Assembly: GCF_030211955.1 (NCBI RefSeq)
Contig: NZ_JASODI010000003.1
Span: forward strand, 136,658 to 200,657
From: Corynebacterium frankenforstense
GTDB lineage: Bacteria > Actinomycetota > Actinomycetes > Mycobacteriales > Mycobacteriaceae
DNA length: 64,000 nt
Direction: 5' to 3'
Every line of letters begins with the position of its first letter. The stretch's first letter is position 1. The notes beneath the pieces were generated by a model. That model was not told the origin of the DNA, made no database searches, and saw only the letters and a list, made by a program, of their open reading frames with translations. The position numbers and the translations under genes were made by a program. This document shows, piece after piece, positions 29,210 to 38,349 of the stretch.

Positions 29210-30787
29210 ATGATCAACCACGGAATCGGAGACTGGATCCGGCGCCGCGCCGCCAAGTCCCCCGACAACATCGCCCTCGTCCACGGCGACGCCACGTTGA
29301 CTTACACGCAGCTCGAGGAGCGTATCAACCGGTTGGCGGACTCGCTCTCCCGTCAGGGTGTGCACCAGGGCGACCGGGTAGCCTTCCTCGGCGAAAACCA
29401 CCCGGCGTTCATGGAGACCCTCTTCGCGTGCGGCGCCGTCGGCGCGGTATTCGTCCCGCTGAACACTCGGCTTGCCGCACCAGAGCTGGAGTTCCAGCTC
29501 GTGGACTCCCGGTCGAGGACCTTCGTGGCCACCGAGGGCCTGGCCGACCTCGCTGTCGACGCGGCACGCGACTCCGACGTCGAGCGCATCTTCATCGTCG
29601 GCGACGACCCCTCCGTCGACGCGCAGGGCCTGGAGTCCTCCGTCTCCGGGTACGAACAGCTCATCTGCGACGGCGGGAACGTCCGGCAGACCACAAAGGT
29701 CAGCCTAGAGGACGCCGCGATCATCCTGTACACCTCGGGCACGACGGGCAATCCCAAGGGTGCGATCATCACGCACGGCAACATCACCTGGAACGCGATC
29801 AACGTCATCATCGAGTTCGACTACGGCGCGAGCGACGTCGCCCTGATGGTCTCCCCTATCTTCCACGTGGCCTCCCTCGGAATGGGCGTCATGCCCACCC
29901 TGCTCAAGGGCGGTGCGGTCGTCCTCGAGGAGAAGTTCGAGCCGGGCAGCGCGCTCAAGCTCGTCGAAAAGTGGAAGGCGACCACACTCTCCGGGGTGCC
30001 CACCACCTTCCAGATGCTGGCCGACCACCCCGACTGGCACAACACGGATCTGAGCTCACTGCGCAACCTCACCGTCGGCGGCTCGGCCGTGCCGGACCGC
30101 ATTCTCTCCGCGTTCGAGCAGCGGGGGCTCCGGTTCACCATGGGCTACGGCATGACGGAGTCCGGCCCCGCCGCCACCTCGCTGCCGGCCCAGTTCTCCC
30201 TGGACAAGAAGGGATCGAGCGGACTGCCTGTCTTCCACACCCAGGTTAGGATCGTCGACCCGGTCGGCAACCCCGTCCCCGCCGGCACCGCGGGTGAGAT
30301 CCAGCTCCAGGGCCCGAACGTCATCTCGGCCTACTGGAACCGGCCGGAGGCTAACCGGTCCTCCTTCCAGCAGACCAACGACGGCACCTGGTTCTCGACC
30401 GGGGACATGGGCTACTTCGACGAAGACGGCTTCATCTACATCTCCGACCGCATCAAGGACATGATCATCTCCGGCGGCGAGAACGTCTATCCGGCGCAGG
30501 TGGAGCGGGAGATCGCGCTACTGGACTCGGTCTCCTCCGTCGCCGTCTTCGGTGTCCCCGACGACCGCTGGGGCGAGGTCCCGTGGGCGGTGGTCACGGT
30601 CCGCCACGGCCACCAGGTGGAACCCGACGAGATCATCGAGCACCTCCGGACCCGGCTGGCCAAGTACAAGATCCCGAAGCGGATCATCTTCAGCGACCAC
30701 CTGCCGCGGACCGCCTCCGGCAAGATCCGCAAGAACCAGCTGCGGGACCGCTACTCGCATGCCGAGGAATCGAAAACCCCGGCGTAA
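29210..30787 (+). CDS. phdA: Acyl/aryl-CoA ligase (PhdA-like)
   Basis: 525-residue adenylate-forming enzyme. Motif A3 is ILYTSGTTGNPKGAI (about 175-189), A5 YGMTESGP, A8 WFSTGDMGYFDEDGFIYISDR in part, and the C-terminal catalytic lysine is in RTASGKIRKNQL. It would activate hydroxycinnamates or phenylpropionates with ATP and CoA. TAGGAGCATC precedes the ATG. It ends 11 bases before the next ligase gene. Confidence 0.82.
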   Translation: MINHGIGDWIRRRAAKSPDNIALVHGDATLTYTQLEERINRLADSLSRQGVHQGDRVAFLGENHPAFMETLFACGAVGAVFVPLNTRLAAPELEFQLVDSRSRTFVATEGLADLAVDAARDSDVERIFIVGDDPSVDAQGLESSVSGYEQLICDGGNVRQTTKVSLEDAAIILYTSGTTGNPKGAIITHGNITWNAINVIIEFDYGASDVALMVSPIFHVASLGMGVMPTLLKGGAVVLEEKFEPGSALKLVEKWKATTLSGVPTTFQMLADHPDWHNTDLSSLRNLTVGGSAVPDRILSAFEQRGLRFTMGYGMTESGPAATSLPAQFSLDKKGSSGLPVFHTQVRIVDPVGNPVPAGTAGEIQLQGPNVISAYWNRPEANRSSFQQTNDGTWFSTGDMGYFDEDGFIYISDRIKDMIISGGENVYPAQVEREIALLDSVSSVAVFGVPDDRWGEVPWAVVTVRHGHQVEPDEIIEHLRTRLAKYKIPKRIIFSDHLPRTASGKIRKNQLRDRYSHAEESKTPA

Positions 30788-30798
30788 TCTGGGGGCTC

Positions 30799-32406
30799 GT
30801 GACCGAGTCCCTCCCCCACCTCGTCCTGGGCCCCCTGAGCGCCGCGGACGCCGACCTCCCGGCCGTCACCGACACCACCGACGGGCGCACCGTCACCTTC
30901 GGCGAACTGCGCGCGCTCGTCGACGCCGCGGCCACCGAGATCACCGCCCGCCTCGCCGAAACCGACACCGGTACAGGCACCGATACACGAACCCGCCCCG
31001 TCGTCGGGCTCAACGCCCCGAACGGCCTGCCCTTCATCGTCGGTTTCTTCGCCTCGCTGGCCGCCGGCGCCGCAGTCACCCCGCTCGGCGCCCAGGCCTC
31101 GCGCGCCGAGATCGCCGGCCAACTGAACCGCGTCGACGCCCGCCTGCTGCTGACCACCACAGACGCCGGGCGCGCCGCCGCCGGGGACCTGCACATAGCC
31201 GCACTCGACCCGGCACAGCTCACGGCGGCCACCGCAGCCAGCCAGCCCACCGCAACCACCGCCCACGGCGCGGAGACCGCCACGGGGTGCGACGAGGCGT
31301 CGGCAATCGAGGGCGCGGCCTGCCTGCCGTTCTCCTCGGGGACGACGGGCACGCCGAAACCGGTGGTGCTCACCCACGCCAACTTGGTGGCGAACGTGCG
31401 GCAGATGTCGGCCGCGCTCGACGCGTGCGGGATGCGGCGCGACTGGCCGATCGCCGCGCCGCTGCCGTTCGCGCACGTCTACGGGCTCACGGTGCTGATG
31501 TGCACCACGCTGTACCGCCGCAACCACCTCGTCGTCCTCGACGGCTTCGACCCCGCGACCTTCCTGAGGCTGCACCAGCAGCACAACGTCGCCTGGAGCT
31601 ACGTCGCACCCGCGATCCTGGCGCGCCTGGCCGCCGACGGCGTGCCCGAAGGCGTCGACCTCTCCGCGCTGCGCGTCGTGCTCTCGGGCGCGGACACGCT
31701 CAGCGCCGAGCTGGCCGCGCGCGCCGCCGGGGTGCTCGGCTGCGAGGTCATCCAGGGCTACGGGCTCACCGAGGCCGCGCCCGTCACCCACGTCAACGTG
31801 CGCGGCGTCGACGACCCCGCCACGCTGGGCACGCCCGTGGAAGACACGGACGTGCGCGTCATGCGCGCGGGCCACGAGGTGCTCTCCCCCGGCGAGGCCG
31901 GCGAGATGTGGGTGCGCGGGCCCCAGGTGACCTGCGGCTACCTCGGCATGCCCGAGGCGACGGCGGAGGCGCTCGTCGACGGCTGGCTGCGCACCGGCGA
32001 CGTCGTCCGCCTCGGCGCGGGGTCCGTGCGCGCCGGCCGCATGACCGGCCGGGACCTCACCGTGATCGGCCGGGCCAAGGAGATCATCAACCACAACGGC
32101 TTCTCCGTCTCCCCCGCCGAGGTCGAGGAGCGCCTGCGCGCGCACCCGATGCTTGCCGACGCCGCCGTCGCCGCGTGGCGTCGCCCCGGGCGCGGCGAGG
32201 CGCCGCGGGCGGTGGTGGTGCTTGCCGACGCCGCGTCGCACCCGGCAGGCGCGGAGCTTTCGGCGCGGCTGCGTGACTGGGTGGGCGCGGAGCTGGCGGA
32301 CTACAAGGTGCCGGTGCGCTTCGACGTCGCCGACGCCGTGCCGCGCACGGCCACCGGGAAGGTGGCGCGCACGCGGCTGAGCGAGGGCTGGGACAGCGAG
32401 GGCTAG
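30799..32406 (+). CDS. Class I adenylate-forming enzyme, 4-coumarate-CoA-ligase-like
   Basis: 535 residues. A3 motif is LPFSSGTTGTPKPVVL, in which the usual lysine before GA/VV is followed by Pro; A5 is QGYGLTEAAPVTH, and the C-terminal lysine is in RTATGKVARTRL. LPFAHVYGLTVLM is the wall segment of plant 4CL-type ligases. A repetitive Thr/Gly stretch (TDTGTGTDTRTR) lies near residue 55. GTG at 30799 is preceded by TGGGGGC. It may be co-transcribed with phdA, or belong to the fatty-acid genes to its right; its substrate is unknown. Confidence 0.72.
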   Translation: MTESLPHLVLGPLSAADADLPAVTDTTDGRTVTFGELRALVDAAATEITARLAETDTGTGTDTRTRPVVGLNAPNGLPFIVGFFASLAAGAAVTPLGAQASRAEIAGQLNRVDARLLLTTTDAGRAAAGDLHIAALDPAQLTAATAASQPTATTAHGAETATGCDEASAIEGAACLPFSSGTTGTPKPVVLTHANLVANVRQMSAALDACGMRRDWPIAAPLPFAHVYGLTVLMCTTLYRRNHLVVLDGFDPATFLRLHQQHNVAWSYVAPAILARLAADGVPEGVDLSALRVVLSGADTLSAELAARAAGVLGCEVIQGYGLTEAAPVTHVNVRGVDDPATLGTPVEDTDVRVMRAGHEVLSPGEAGEMWVRGPQVTCGYLGMPEATAEALVDGWLRTGDVVRLGAGSVRAGRMTGRDLTVIGRAKEIINHNGFSVSPAEVEERLRAHPMLADAAVAAWRRPGRGEAPRAVVVLADAASHPAGAELSARLRDWVGAELADYKVPVRFDVADAVPRTATGKVARTRLSEGWDSEG

Positions 32407-32413
32407 TCCGGGT

Positions 32414-33001
32414 CTAGGCCGCCGGGACGGCCGCGCCGACCTGGCGCAGCGCGGCGGTGGCGTAGAGCTCGGCGAGGTCCTCGGCCGGGTGGCGCCCGGC
32501 GGGGTCGAACCAGAGGGCCACGCCGATGCCCATGTCGATCAGCGCGTAGACGGTGATCTTGAGGTCCTCGACGTGGAACTCGCCGCGCTCGATGCCGGCG
32601 GCGACGATCTTCTCCCAGCGCACCACGTAGTCGCGGCGCAGGCCGGTCACGGTGTCGCGGTCGGCCTTCTCGAGGCTGTTGATCTCGTTGTTGACCACCT
32701 TGACCGCCCGGGCGTTGTGCGCGTGGAAGACCACGTGCGAGCGCATCGCGGCGGCCAGCGCCTCGGCCGGGTCCCCGATGCCGGCGACGGCGGCGTCGTG
32801 GACCTCGAGCAGCCGGCCCATCCAGTGGACGCACAGATCCGCGAGCACCTGCTGTTTGGAGTCGACGTGGTTGTAGAGGCTGGAGGCGCGCATCCCGCAC
32901 TCGCGGGCGATGTCCTCCATGCCGGTGCCGTGGTAACCGCGCTCGGCGAAGAGCTTCATCGCCGCCTGCGCGATCTGGTCCCTGCGCCGCGTGTTTGCCA
33001 T
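32414..33001 (-). CDS. TetR-family transcriptional regulator
   Basis: 195 residues. Helix-turn-helix MEDIARECGMRASSLYNHVDSKQQVLADL (in segments, about residues 27-55) is close to regulators of acyl-CoA metabolism. It stands between the second CoA ligase and fadB, so it probably senses an acyl-CoA and controls these genes. The 20-bp inverted repeat upstream of fadA is a likely target. TAGTCT eight bases before the ATG hints at a leaderless mRNA. Confidence 0.82.
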   Translation of the reverse strand: MANTRRRDQIAQAAMKLFAERGYHGTGMEDIARECGMRASSLYNHVDSKQQVLADLCVHWMGRLLEVHDAAVAGIGDPAEALAAAMRSHVVFHAHNARAVKVVNNEINSLEKADRDTVTGLRRDYVVRWEKIVAAGIERGEFHVEDLKITVYALIDMGIGVALWFDPAGRHPAEDLAELYATAALRQVGAAVPAA

Positions 33002-33020
33002 GGTGTTCCAGACTAGTTCG

Positions 33021-33049
33021 CGGTGGCGCCGACGCGGTCGGCACCACCG
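33021..33049. terminator. Hairpin between fadB end and TetR start
   Basis: CGGTGGCGCCGAC (33021-33033) pairs with GTCGGCACCACCG (33037-33049) with one mismatch and a three-base loop. It lies 58 bp after the fadB stop in the direction of transcription. No T-tract is seen, and it is also close to the TetR promoter. Confidence 0.45.
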
Positions 33050-33106
33050 GGGACGGGGGTGACGGCGGACCTCGCCGCCGCCACCGGGGTGGTCGGGGTG
33101 GGCCGG

Positions 33107-35395
33107 TCAGTTCTTGAGCGGCCGACGGGTCTTGGCCATGTGCGCGGCGCGCTCCGCGTTGGCGGGCAGCACGAGCACGGCCGCGGCCTCGGCGGTCTCC
33201 CGCGTGGTCAGCTCGTCGGCGGGGATGGTCGTCGGGTCGCCCTCGCGGGCGGTGTAGACGGCGGCGACGGCCTGGCCGATGCGCGCGTCCGTCTCCGATC
33301 CCTCGGTCCACTCCAGCGCCGGGGCGTCCGCCGGGCGCAGCGGTAGGTCGCGCACGCCCGGCTCGGAGTAGTCCTGGCCGGCCAGCTCGCGGGCGAGCTC
33401 GAGGGCCTCGGCGATGACGTGGTCGGAGGAGAGCACGATCCGGTCGGCCGGGCGCAACACGCCCTTGGCGCGTGCCGGGAAGGCGCCCGGGATCTTCTTG
33501 GCGGACATGATCAGCTCGAAGGCCGCGGCGTGCGGGTCCTCGGCGCCGGAGTCGATGGCCCGCTCGAGGGTGCGGGCGGTGCCGCCCCAGGCCGGGAAGA
33601 GGCCGACCTCGCGCTCGGGGAAGCCCAGGCGGGTCTCGGCGTGCACGGCCGAGGCGTCGGTGTGCAGCAGCAGCTCGAGCCCGCCGCCGAGGGCGACGCC
33701 GCGCACCGCACCGACGACGGGGAAGGGCGCGCGGCGCAGGGCCTCCAGGGAGCGCACGCCGTCGCGCATGAGGTCGGCGCAGGCCTCCTCCTCGCCGGCG
33801 GCGGCCAGCCCGGAGAGCACGCCGAGGTCCGCGCCGGCGGAGAAGACGCGCTCGTCGTCGCCGGCGATGACCAGGGCGCGCACCCCGTCGAGCCCGGCGA
33901 CCTCGCGGAAGACGGCGAGCACGTCCGGGTGGCAGGAGCTCATCGGGGTGTTGATGGTCAAAACGGCCACGCCCTCGTTCTCGCCGGTCAGGGCGGAGAC
34001 CTCGGCCTTGTCGTTGCCGGCGATCCGCTCGGCGTCGGCGGTCAGCGCGGCGACGGTGACCACCCCGGCGCGCTCGAGACGCGCGGCGGTCTTCCCGGAG
34101 CCGTCGAGGACGGTCTCGCCGGTGGGGCCCGCCGGGTAGAAGCCGCCGGCGGCGACGGCCTTGCTCAGCAGCTCAGGGACGGTCTCGAAGTCTGCGGAGG
34201 CCTCGTAGGCGTCGACGAGGTTGTCCAGGCCGATGGCGTCGGCCAGGGCGAAGGGGCCGCGCTTCCAGCCGTAGCCGAGCTGGATGGCCAGGTCGATGTG
34301 CTCGACGGTGTCGGCGATCTCGTCGGCCACCGCGCAGCAGTAGGCCAGGGTGTGCAGGTAGACGTCGCGGGCGTAGCGGCCGGCCTCACTGTCGGTGGCG
34401 ATGACCCCGGCGGCGGTCTTCTCGCCGACGGCCGGGTCGGCGGCCGGGTCCGGCTTCTCGATCGGGCGGTAGTCGTCGGCGGCGAAGTCGTAGACCTCGC
34501 CGCGGCCGCGGTAGAAGCCGCTCTCCCCGGTGCGCCCGGTCAGCCCCTTGTCCAGCAGAGTCTTCAGCTCGGGCGAAGACGAGATGTCGAAGCGGTGGTA
34601 GGCGTCGGACTCCGGCAGGGCCTTGAGCAGGCTGCCCCAGATGGCGGGCACCAGCTGCAGGCCGACGTAGTCGAAGAGGCCGAAGATGCCGGTGCGCGGC
34701 ACGCCGAAGGGCTTGCCGAAGACGGTGTCGGCCAGCTCCGGGCGCACCCCGCGGTCGAGGGCGAGCGCGGCGCCGACGGACATCCAGAAGTTGCCCACGC
34801 GGTTGGCGATGAAGCCGGGGGTGTCGCGGCAGTCCACGACGACCTTGCCCAGCTGGCGCTCGGCGATGGCGCGCAGGCGCTCGACGGTGCCCTCGGAGGT
34901 CTGCGGGCCGGCGACGAGCTCGACGAGGCGCATCACGCGCGGCGGGTTGAAGAAGTGGATGATGGCGAAGTCGCCGAGCAGGTCGGCGTCCATGCCCTCG
35001 GTCAGCTGGGCCAGCGGGATGGTGGAGGTGTTCGAGCTGACCGGGGTGCCGGGGGCGCGGTGGACGGCGATCTTGGCGAAGGTCTGGTGCTTGACGTCGA
35101 GGTCCTCGAAGACGGCCTCGACGATCCACTCGGCCTCGCCGAGGCGGTCGAGGTGGTCCTCGATGTTGCCCGGGGTGACGCGGGCGGCGAACTCGGGGTC
35201 CATGAAGCCGCGCTGCTTGACCTGGCGCTCGACGCCGGCCCTGGCGCGGGCGTCGCGGTCGCCCTCGTCGGCGGGGATGTCGAGCAGGTGTACGTTGACG
35301 CCGGCGTTGGCCAGGTGGGCGGCGATGCCGGAGCCCATGGAGCCGGCGCCGATGACGGCGGCGGTGCGGATGATCTGCTGGTTGTCGGTGCTCAC
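33107..35395 (-). CDS. fadB: Fused 3-hydroxyacyl-CoA dehydrogenase / enoyl-CoA hydratase
   Basis: 762 residues, multifunctional beta-oxidation protein. The NAD-binding Rossmann domain is first (AAVIGAGSMGSGIAAHLANAG in part, residues 12-25), then the hydroxyacyl-CoA dehydrogenase C-terminal domains, and a crotonase domain last (about residues 480-720) with GAVRGVALGGGLELLLHTD in part and GFPEREVGLFPAWGG. This order is the reverse of E. coli FadB, which has the crotonase first. Start is GTG with AGGAGAA. It follows fadA by 60 bases and should act with it. Confidence 0.9.
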   Translation of the reverse strand: MSTDNQQIIRTAAVIGAGSMGSGIAAHLANAGVNVHLLDIPADEGDRDARARAGVERQVKQRGFMDPEFAARVTPGNIEDHLDRLGEAEWIVEAVFEDLDVKHQTFAKIAVHRAPGTPVSSNTSTIPLAQLTEGMDADLLGDFAIIHFFNPPRVMRLVELVAGPQTSEGTVERLRAIAERQLGKVVVDCRDTPGFIANRVGNFWMSVGAALALDRGVRPELADTVFGKPFGVPRTGIFGLFDYVGLQLVPAIWGSLLKALPESDAYHRFDISSSPELKTLLDKGLTGRTGESGFYRGRGEVYDFAADDYRPIEKPDPAADPAVGEKTAAGVIATDSEAGRYARDVYLHTLAYCCAVADEIADTVEHIDLAIQLGYGWKRGPFALADAIGLDNLVDAYEASADFETVPELLSKAVAAGGFYPAGPTGETVLDGSGKTAARLERAGVVTVAALTADAERIAGNDKAEVSALTGENEGVAVLTINTPMSSCHPDVLAVFREVAGLDGVRALVIAGDDERVFSAGADLGVLSGLAAAGEEEACADLMRDGVRSLEALRRAPFPVVGAVRGVALGGGLELLLHTDASAVHAETRLGFPEREVGLFPAWGGTARTLERAIDSGAEDPHAAAFELIMSAKKIPGAFPARAKGVLRPADRIVLSSDHVIAEALELARELAGQDYSEPGVRDLPLRPADAPALEWTEGSETDARIGQAVAAVYTAREGDPTTIPADELTTRETAEAAAVLVLPANAERAAHMAKTRRPLKN

Positions 35396-35455
35396 TGCGG
35401 TTCTCCTGAGTCTGTCGGTGTGGACTGGCGGGGCGGTGCGGGTCCGGGGCCCGGG

Positions 35456-36670
35456 CTACTGCGCCTCGACGACGACGGCGATGCCCTGCCCGCCGCCGAT
35501 GCAGAGGGTGACCAGGCCGAAGCGGCCGCCGGTGGCGCGCAGGCGGTGGACCAGCTTGACGGTCAGGATGACGCCGGAGGCGCCGATGGGGTGGCCGAGG
35601 GCGACGGCGCCGCCGTCGACGTTGGTCTTCTCCGGGTCGAAGCCGAGCTCGTCCTGGACGGCGATGGCCTGGGCAGCGAAGGCCTCGTTGGACTCGATGA
35701 GGTCGACCTGGTCGAGGCTGATGCCGGCCTTGGCCAGGGCCTTCGGCACCGCGGAGACGGGGCCGAGGCCCATGTGGGCCGGGTCGACGCCGGCGATGCC
35801 CCAGCCGGCTACCCGGGCCAGCGGCTCGAGGTCGTGGGTGGACAGCGCGTTGTCGGAGGCGAGCACGAGGCCGGCGGCGGCGTCGTTGATGCCGGAGGCG
35901 TTCCCGGCGGTGACGGTGCCGTCCTTCTGGAAGGCGGGGGGCAGCTTGGCCAGCTGCTCGAGCGAGGTGTCCTTGGGGTGCTCGTCGGTGTCGAAGACGG
36001 TCTCGCCCTTGCGGGACTTCGCCGTGACCGGCACGATCTGCTCGGCGAAGCGGCCCTCGGTGATCGCGGCGCGGGCGCGCTGGTGGGAGGTCAGGGCGAA
36101 CTCGTCCTGGCGCTCGCGGGAGATGCCGAAGCGGCCGGCGATGTTTTCGGCGGTGCAGCCCATGTGGCCGTTGCCCATCGGGCAGGTCAGCCCGCCGGTC
36201 AGCCAGTCGGAGAGGTGGCCCTCCCCCATGCGCTTGCCGGCGCGCATGCCATTGACGGAGTAGGGCGCCTGGCTCATGACCTCCACGCCGCCGACGAAGG
36301 CGAGCTCGCTGTCGCCGGTGTGCATCTGGCCGGCGGCGGTGACGAGCGCCTGGGCGCCGGAGCCGCACAGCCGGTTGACGTTGAGGGCGGTGGCGGACTC
36401 GGGCAGGCCGGCCTGCAGCGCGATGGCGCGTGAGGAGTAGACGTCGCGCGGACGGGTGGGGATCACGTTGGCGACCACGGAGGCGTCGAAGGCCTCGGCC
36501 GGGGCGCCGGAGCGGGCGATCGTCTCGCGGGCGACGATCTCGCCGAGCTCGATCGGGGCGAACTTCGACAGCGAGCCCATGAAGCTGCCGATCGGGCTGC
36601 GCGCGGCCGAGACGATGTAGGTCTCCTCGGCCTTGGCGAAGGTACGCGGGGCGGTCTGCGCGTCGGTCAC
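35456..36670 (-). CDS. fadA: Acetyl-CoA acyltransferase (thiolase)
   Basis: 404 residues, degradative thiolase ending each beta-oxidation round. The nucleophile Cys is in NRLCGSGAQALV (about residue 100), with GHPIGASGVI and LCIGGGQGIAV as the other active-site blocks. GTG start after GAGGAGAAC. First gene of the fadA-fadB operon. Confidence 0.92.
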   Translation of the reverse strand: MTDAQTAPRTFAKAEETYIVSAARSPIGSFMGSLSKFAPIELGEIVARETIARSGAPAEAFDASVVANVIPTRPRDVYSSRAIALQAGLPESATALNVNRLCGSGAQALVTAAGQMHTGDSELAFVGGVEVMSQAPYSVNGMRAGKRMGEGHLSDWLTGGLTCPMGNGHMGCTAENIAGRFGISRERQDEFALTSHQRARAAITEGRFAEQIVPVTAKSRKGETVFDTDEHPKDTSLEQLAKLPPAFQKDGTVTAGNASGINDAAAGLVLASDNALSTHDLEPLARVAGWGIAGVDPAHMGLGPVSAVPKALAKAGISLDQVDLIESNEAFAAQAIAVQDELGFDPEKTNVDGGAVALGHPIGASGVILTVKLVHRLRATGGRFGLVTLCIGGGQGIAVVVEAQ

Positions 36671-36705
36671 GATGTTCTCCTCGGTTTTTCGGGTCTGAAC
36701 TGCAA

Positions 36706-36725
36706 TTACGAATGGCTATTCGTAA
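36706..36725. promoter_or_regulatory. Perfect inverted repeat upstream of fadA
   Basis: TTACGAAT-N4-ATTCGTAA, two perfect 8-bp arms around four bases, 36 bp upstream of the fadA GTG. Size and form fit a TetR-type operator, and the TetR gene at 32414-33001 is the nearest candidate binder. The MocR-type pdxR gene ends on the other side (36792). Confidence 0.6.
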
Positions 36726-36791
36726 GTGGTGCCCGAGAGTAGCCTACGCCACACTCCACCGTCAACCGGTTTGACGTCACCGATTCCGGTG

Positions 36792-38348
36792 TCACCGGGC
36801 CGGGCGCAGCCCGCAGCCCTCGATGCAGGAGCGCAGGCGGTTGAGCCCCGCGCACAGCCGATCCTCACTACCCGTGCCGATGCCGACGACCACGCCGGCG
36901 ATCCCCTCCTGGCCGGGTGCGAGCCGCCAGTAGTCGCTCAGCGCCGTCACCCCGAGCCCGACCGCGCGGGCGGCGGTGACCACGCGGGACTCCACGCCCG
37001 CGCCGCCGCCGGCGAAGAGGAGCACGGCGTGCAGGCCGCCGTCCATGGGACGCGCGGTGACCGTGCCGACGGTCGCGTCGGCGGGCGTGCCGGTCGCCGC
37101 GCCCGGGGCGTCGAGGTAGTCGGCAAAGACGTCGACGAAGATGTCGCGGCGGCGCCGGTAGGCGCGGCGCATGCGGGCGGTGTGGCGGCGCAGGCCGCCC
37201 TCGATAAGGAAGTTGGCCGCGGCGTCCTGAACGATCCCGGAGACCGGCGTGCCCGCCTTCGCCGCGGCAAGCACCCCGGCGCGCAACCGCTCGGGAACCA
37301 CCAGGAAGCCCAGGCCGAGGCCCGGCGACAGGCTCTTGGCGAAGGACCCGAGGGTGACCACGCTGCCGGTGGTGTCCAGCCCGGCCAGGGCGGGCAGCGG
37401 CTCGCCGACGTAGCGCAGCTCGGAGTCGTAGTCGTCCTCGATGACGACGACCCCGGCGCGCGCGGCCCAGCGCAGCAGCGCGAAGCGGCGCTCGGCCGAC
37501 ATCGCCGCACCCAGCGGGTACTGGTGCGAGGGGGTGACCAGCACGGCGTCGGGAATCGGGCGCAGCGTGTCGAGGGCGGCAAGGTCCACTCCCCCGGCGT
37601 TGACCCCGACGGGCACGACGCGGTGGCCGAGGCGCTCGGGCACGGCGCGCAGGGAGGGGTAGCCGGGGTTCTCCACGGCCACGGTGAGCCGGCGCGTCGG
37701 GGCGCCGGCCGGGGCATCGTCGGCGCCTCGGGCGGCGAGCGCGGAGAGCACCAGGCGCATGCCGTCGCGCGCGCCGGCGGTGACCACCACGTGGCCGGCG
37801 GCGATCGAGCGCGAGAGGCGGACGTGCTCGGCGATGGCGGCGACCAGGCGCGGCGAGCCGGGCGCGGAGTAGCCCAGGCAGGGGTCGGCGGCGGCCGAGC
37901 GCCAGGCCCGGCGCCACGCGGTGGAGGTCAGCGGCGCGGTGTCCGGCACGCCGGGGGTCAGCAGCAGCGGCGCCGCGGCGCCGGTGCGGCGGCCGGACGG
38001 CGGGGCGCCCGCGGAGAAGTCGTCCCCGTCGTGCGCGGGGTCCGCGACGGGCTGCGGGTCCGCGGCGGCGTCCCGCGGCGCGGCGCCGGGGACCGAGGTG
38101 AGCGAGAGGTCCGGCAAGCGCGGGTTGACGCGCGTGCCCGAGCGTGAGGTCACCAGGTAGCCCTCGCCGGTGAGCTGTTCGTAGGCGGCCACGACCGTGC
38201 CGCGCGAGACGCCGTGGCGCGCGGCGGCCACGCGGGTGGAGTCCAGGCGGTCACCCGGACGCAGGGAGCCGGCGGCGATGCGGGCGCGGACCTCCTCGAC
38301 GATGCGGCCCGGCAGCGTGCCCGCCGGGAGCGCGGGATCGGCGGTCAT
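36792..38348 (-). CDS. pdxR: MocR-type PLP-dependent regulator PdxR
   Basis: 518 residues. An N-terminal GntR winged helix (about 10-75, with ARHGVSRGTVVAAYEQLTGEGYL) is fused to an aminotransferase-fold domain. The PLP lysine is in GSFAKSLSPGLGLGF, and EDDYDSELRY and VTPSHQYPLGAAMS are conserved around it. In C. glutamicum PdxR activates pdxST, which lies here on the opposite strand at 39891. Unusually, a 1.4-kb gene separates pdxR from pdxS; its stop lies two bases before the pdxR ATG. Confidence 0.9.
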   Translation of the reverse strand: MTADPALPAGTLPGRIVEEVRARIAAGSLRPGDRLDSTRVAAARHGVSRGTVVAAYEQLTGEGYLVTSRSGTRVNPRLPDLSLTSVPGAAPRDAAADPQPVADPAHDGDDFSAGAPPSGRRTGAAAPLLLTPGVPDTAPLTSTAWRRAWRSAAADPCLGYSAPGSPRLVAAIAEHVRLSRSIAAGHVVVTAGARDGMRLVLSALAARGADDAPAGAPTRRLTVAVENPGYPSLRAVPERLGHRVVPVGVNAGGVDLAALDTLRPIPDAVLVTPSHQYPLGAAMSAERRFALLRWAARAGVVVIEDDYDSELRYVGEPLPALAGLDTTGSVVTLGSFAKSLSPGLGLGFLVVPERLRAGVLAAAKAGTPVSGIVQDAAANFLIEGGLRRHTARMRRAYRRRRDIFVDVFADYLDAPGAATGTPADATVGTVTARPMDGGLHAVLLFAGGGAGVESRVVTAARAVGLGVTALSDYWRLAPGQEGIAGVVVGIGTGSEDRLCAGLNRLRSCIEGCGLRPAR

Positions 38349-38349
38349 C

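Noticed and set aside
33419..36433. 1004-residue plus-strand frame over fadB and fadA
   Set aside because: Composition is Gly/Val/Asp-rich shadow sequence, and both genes beneath have intact catalytic motifs.
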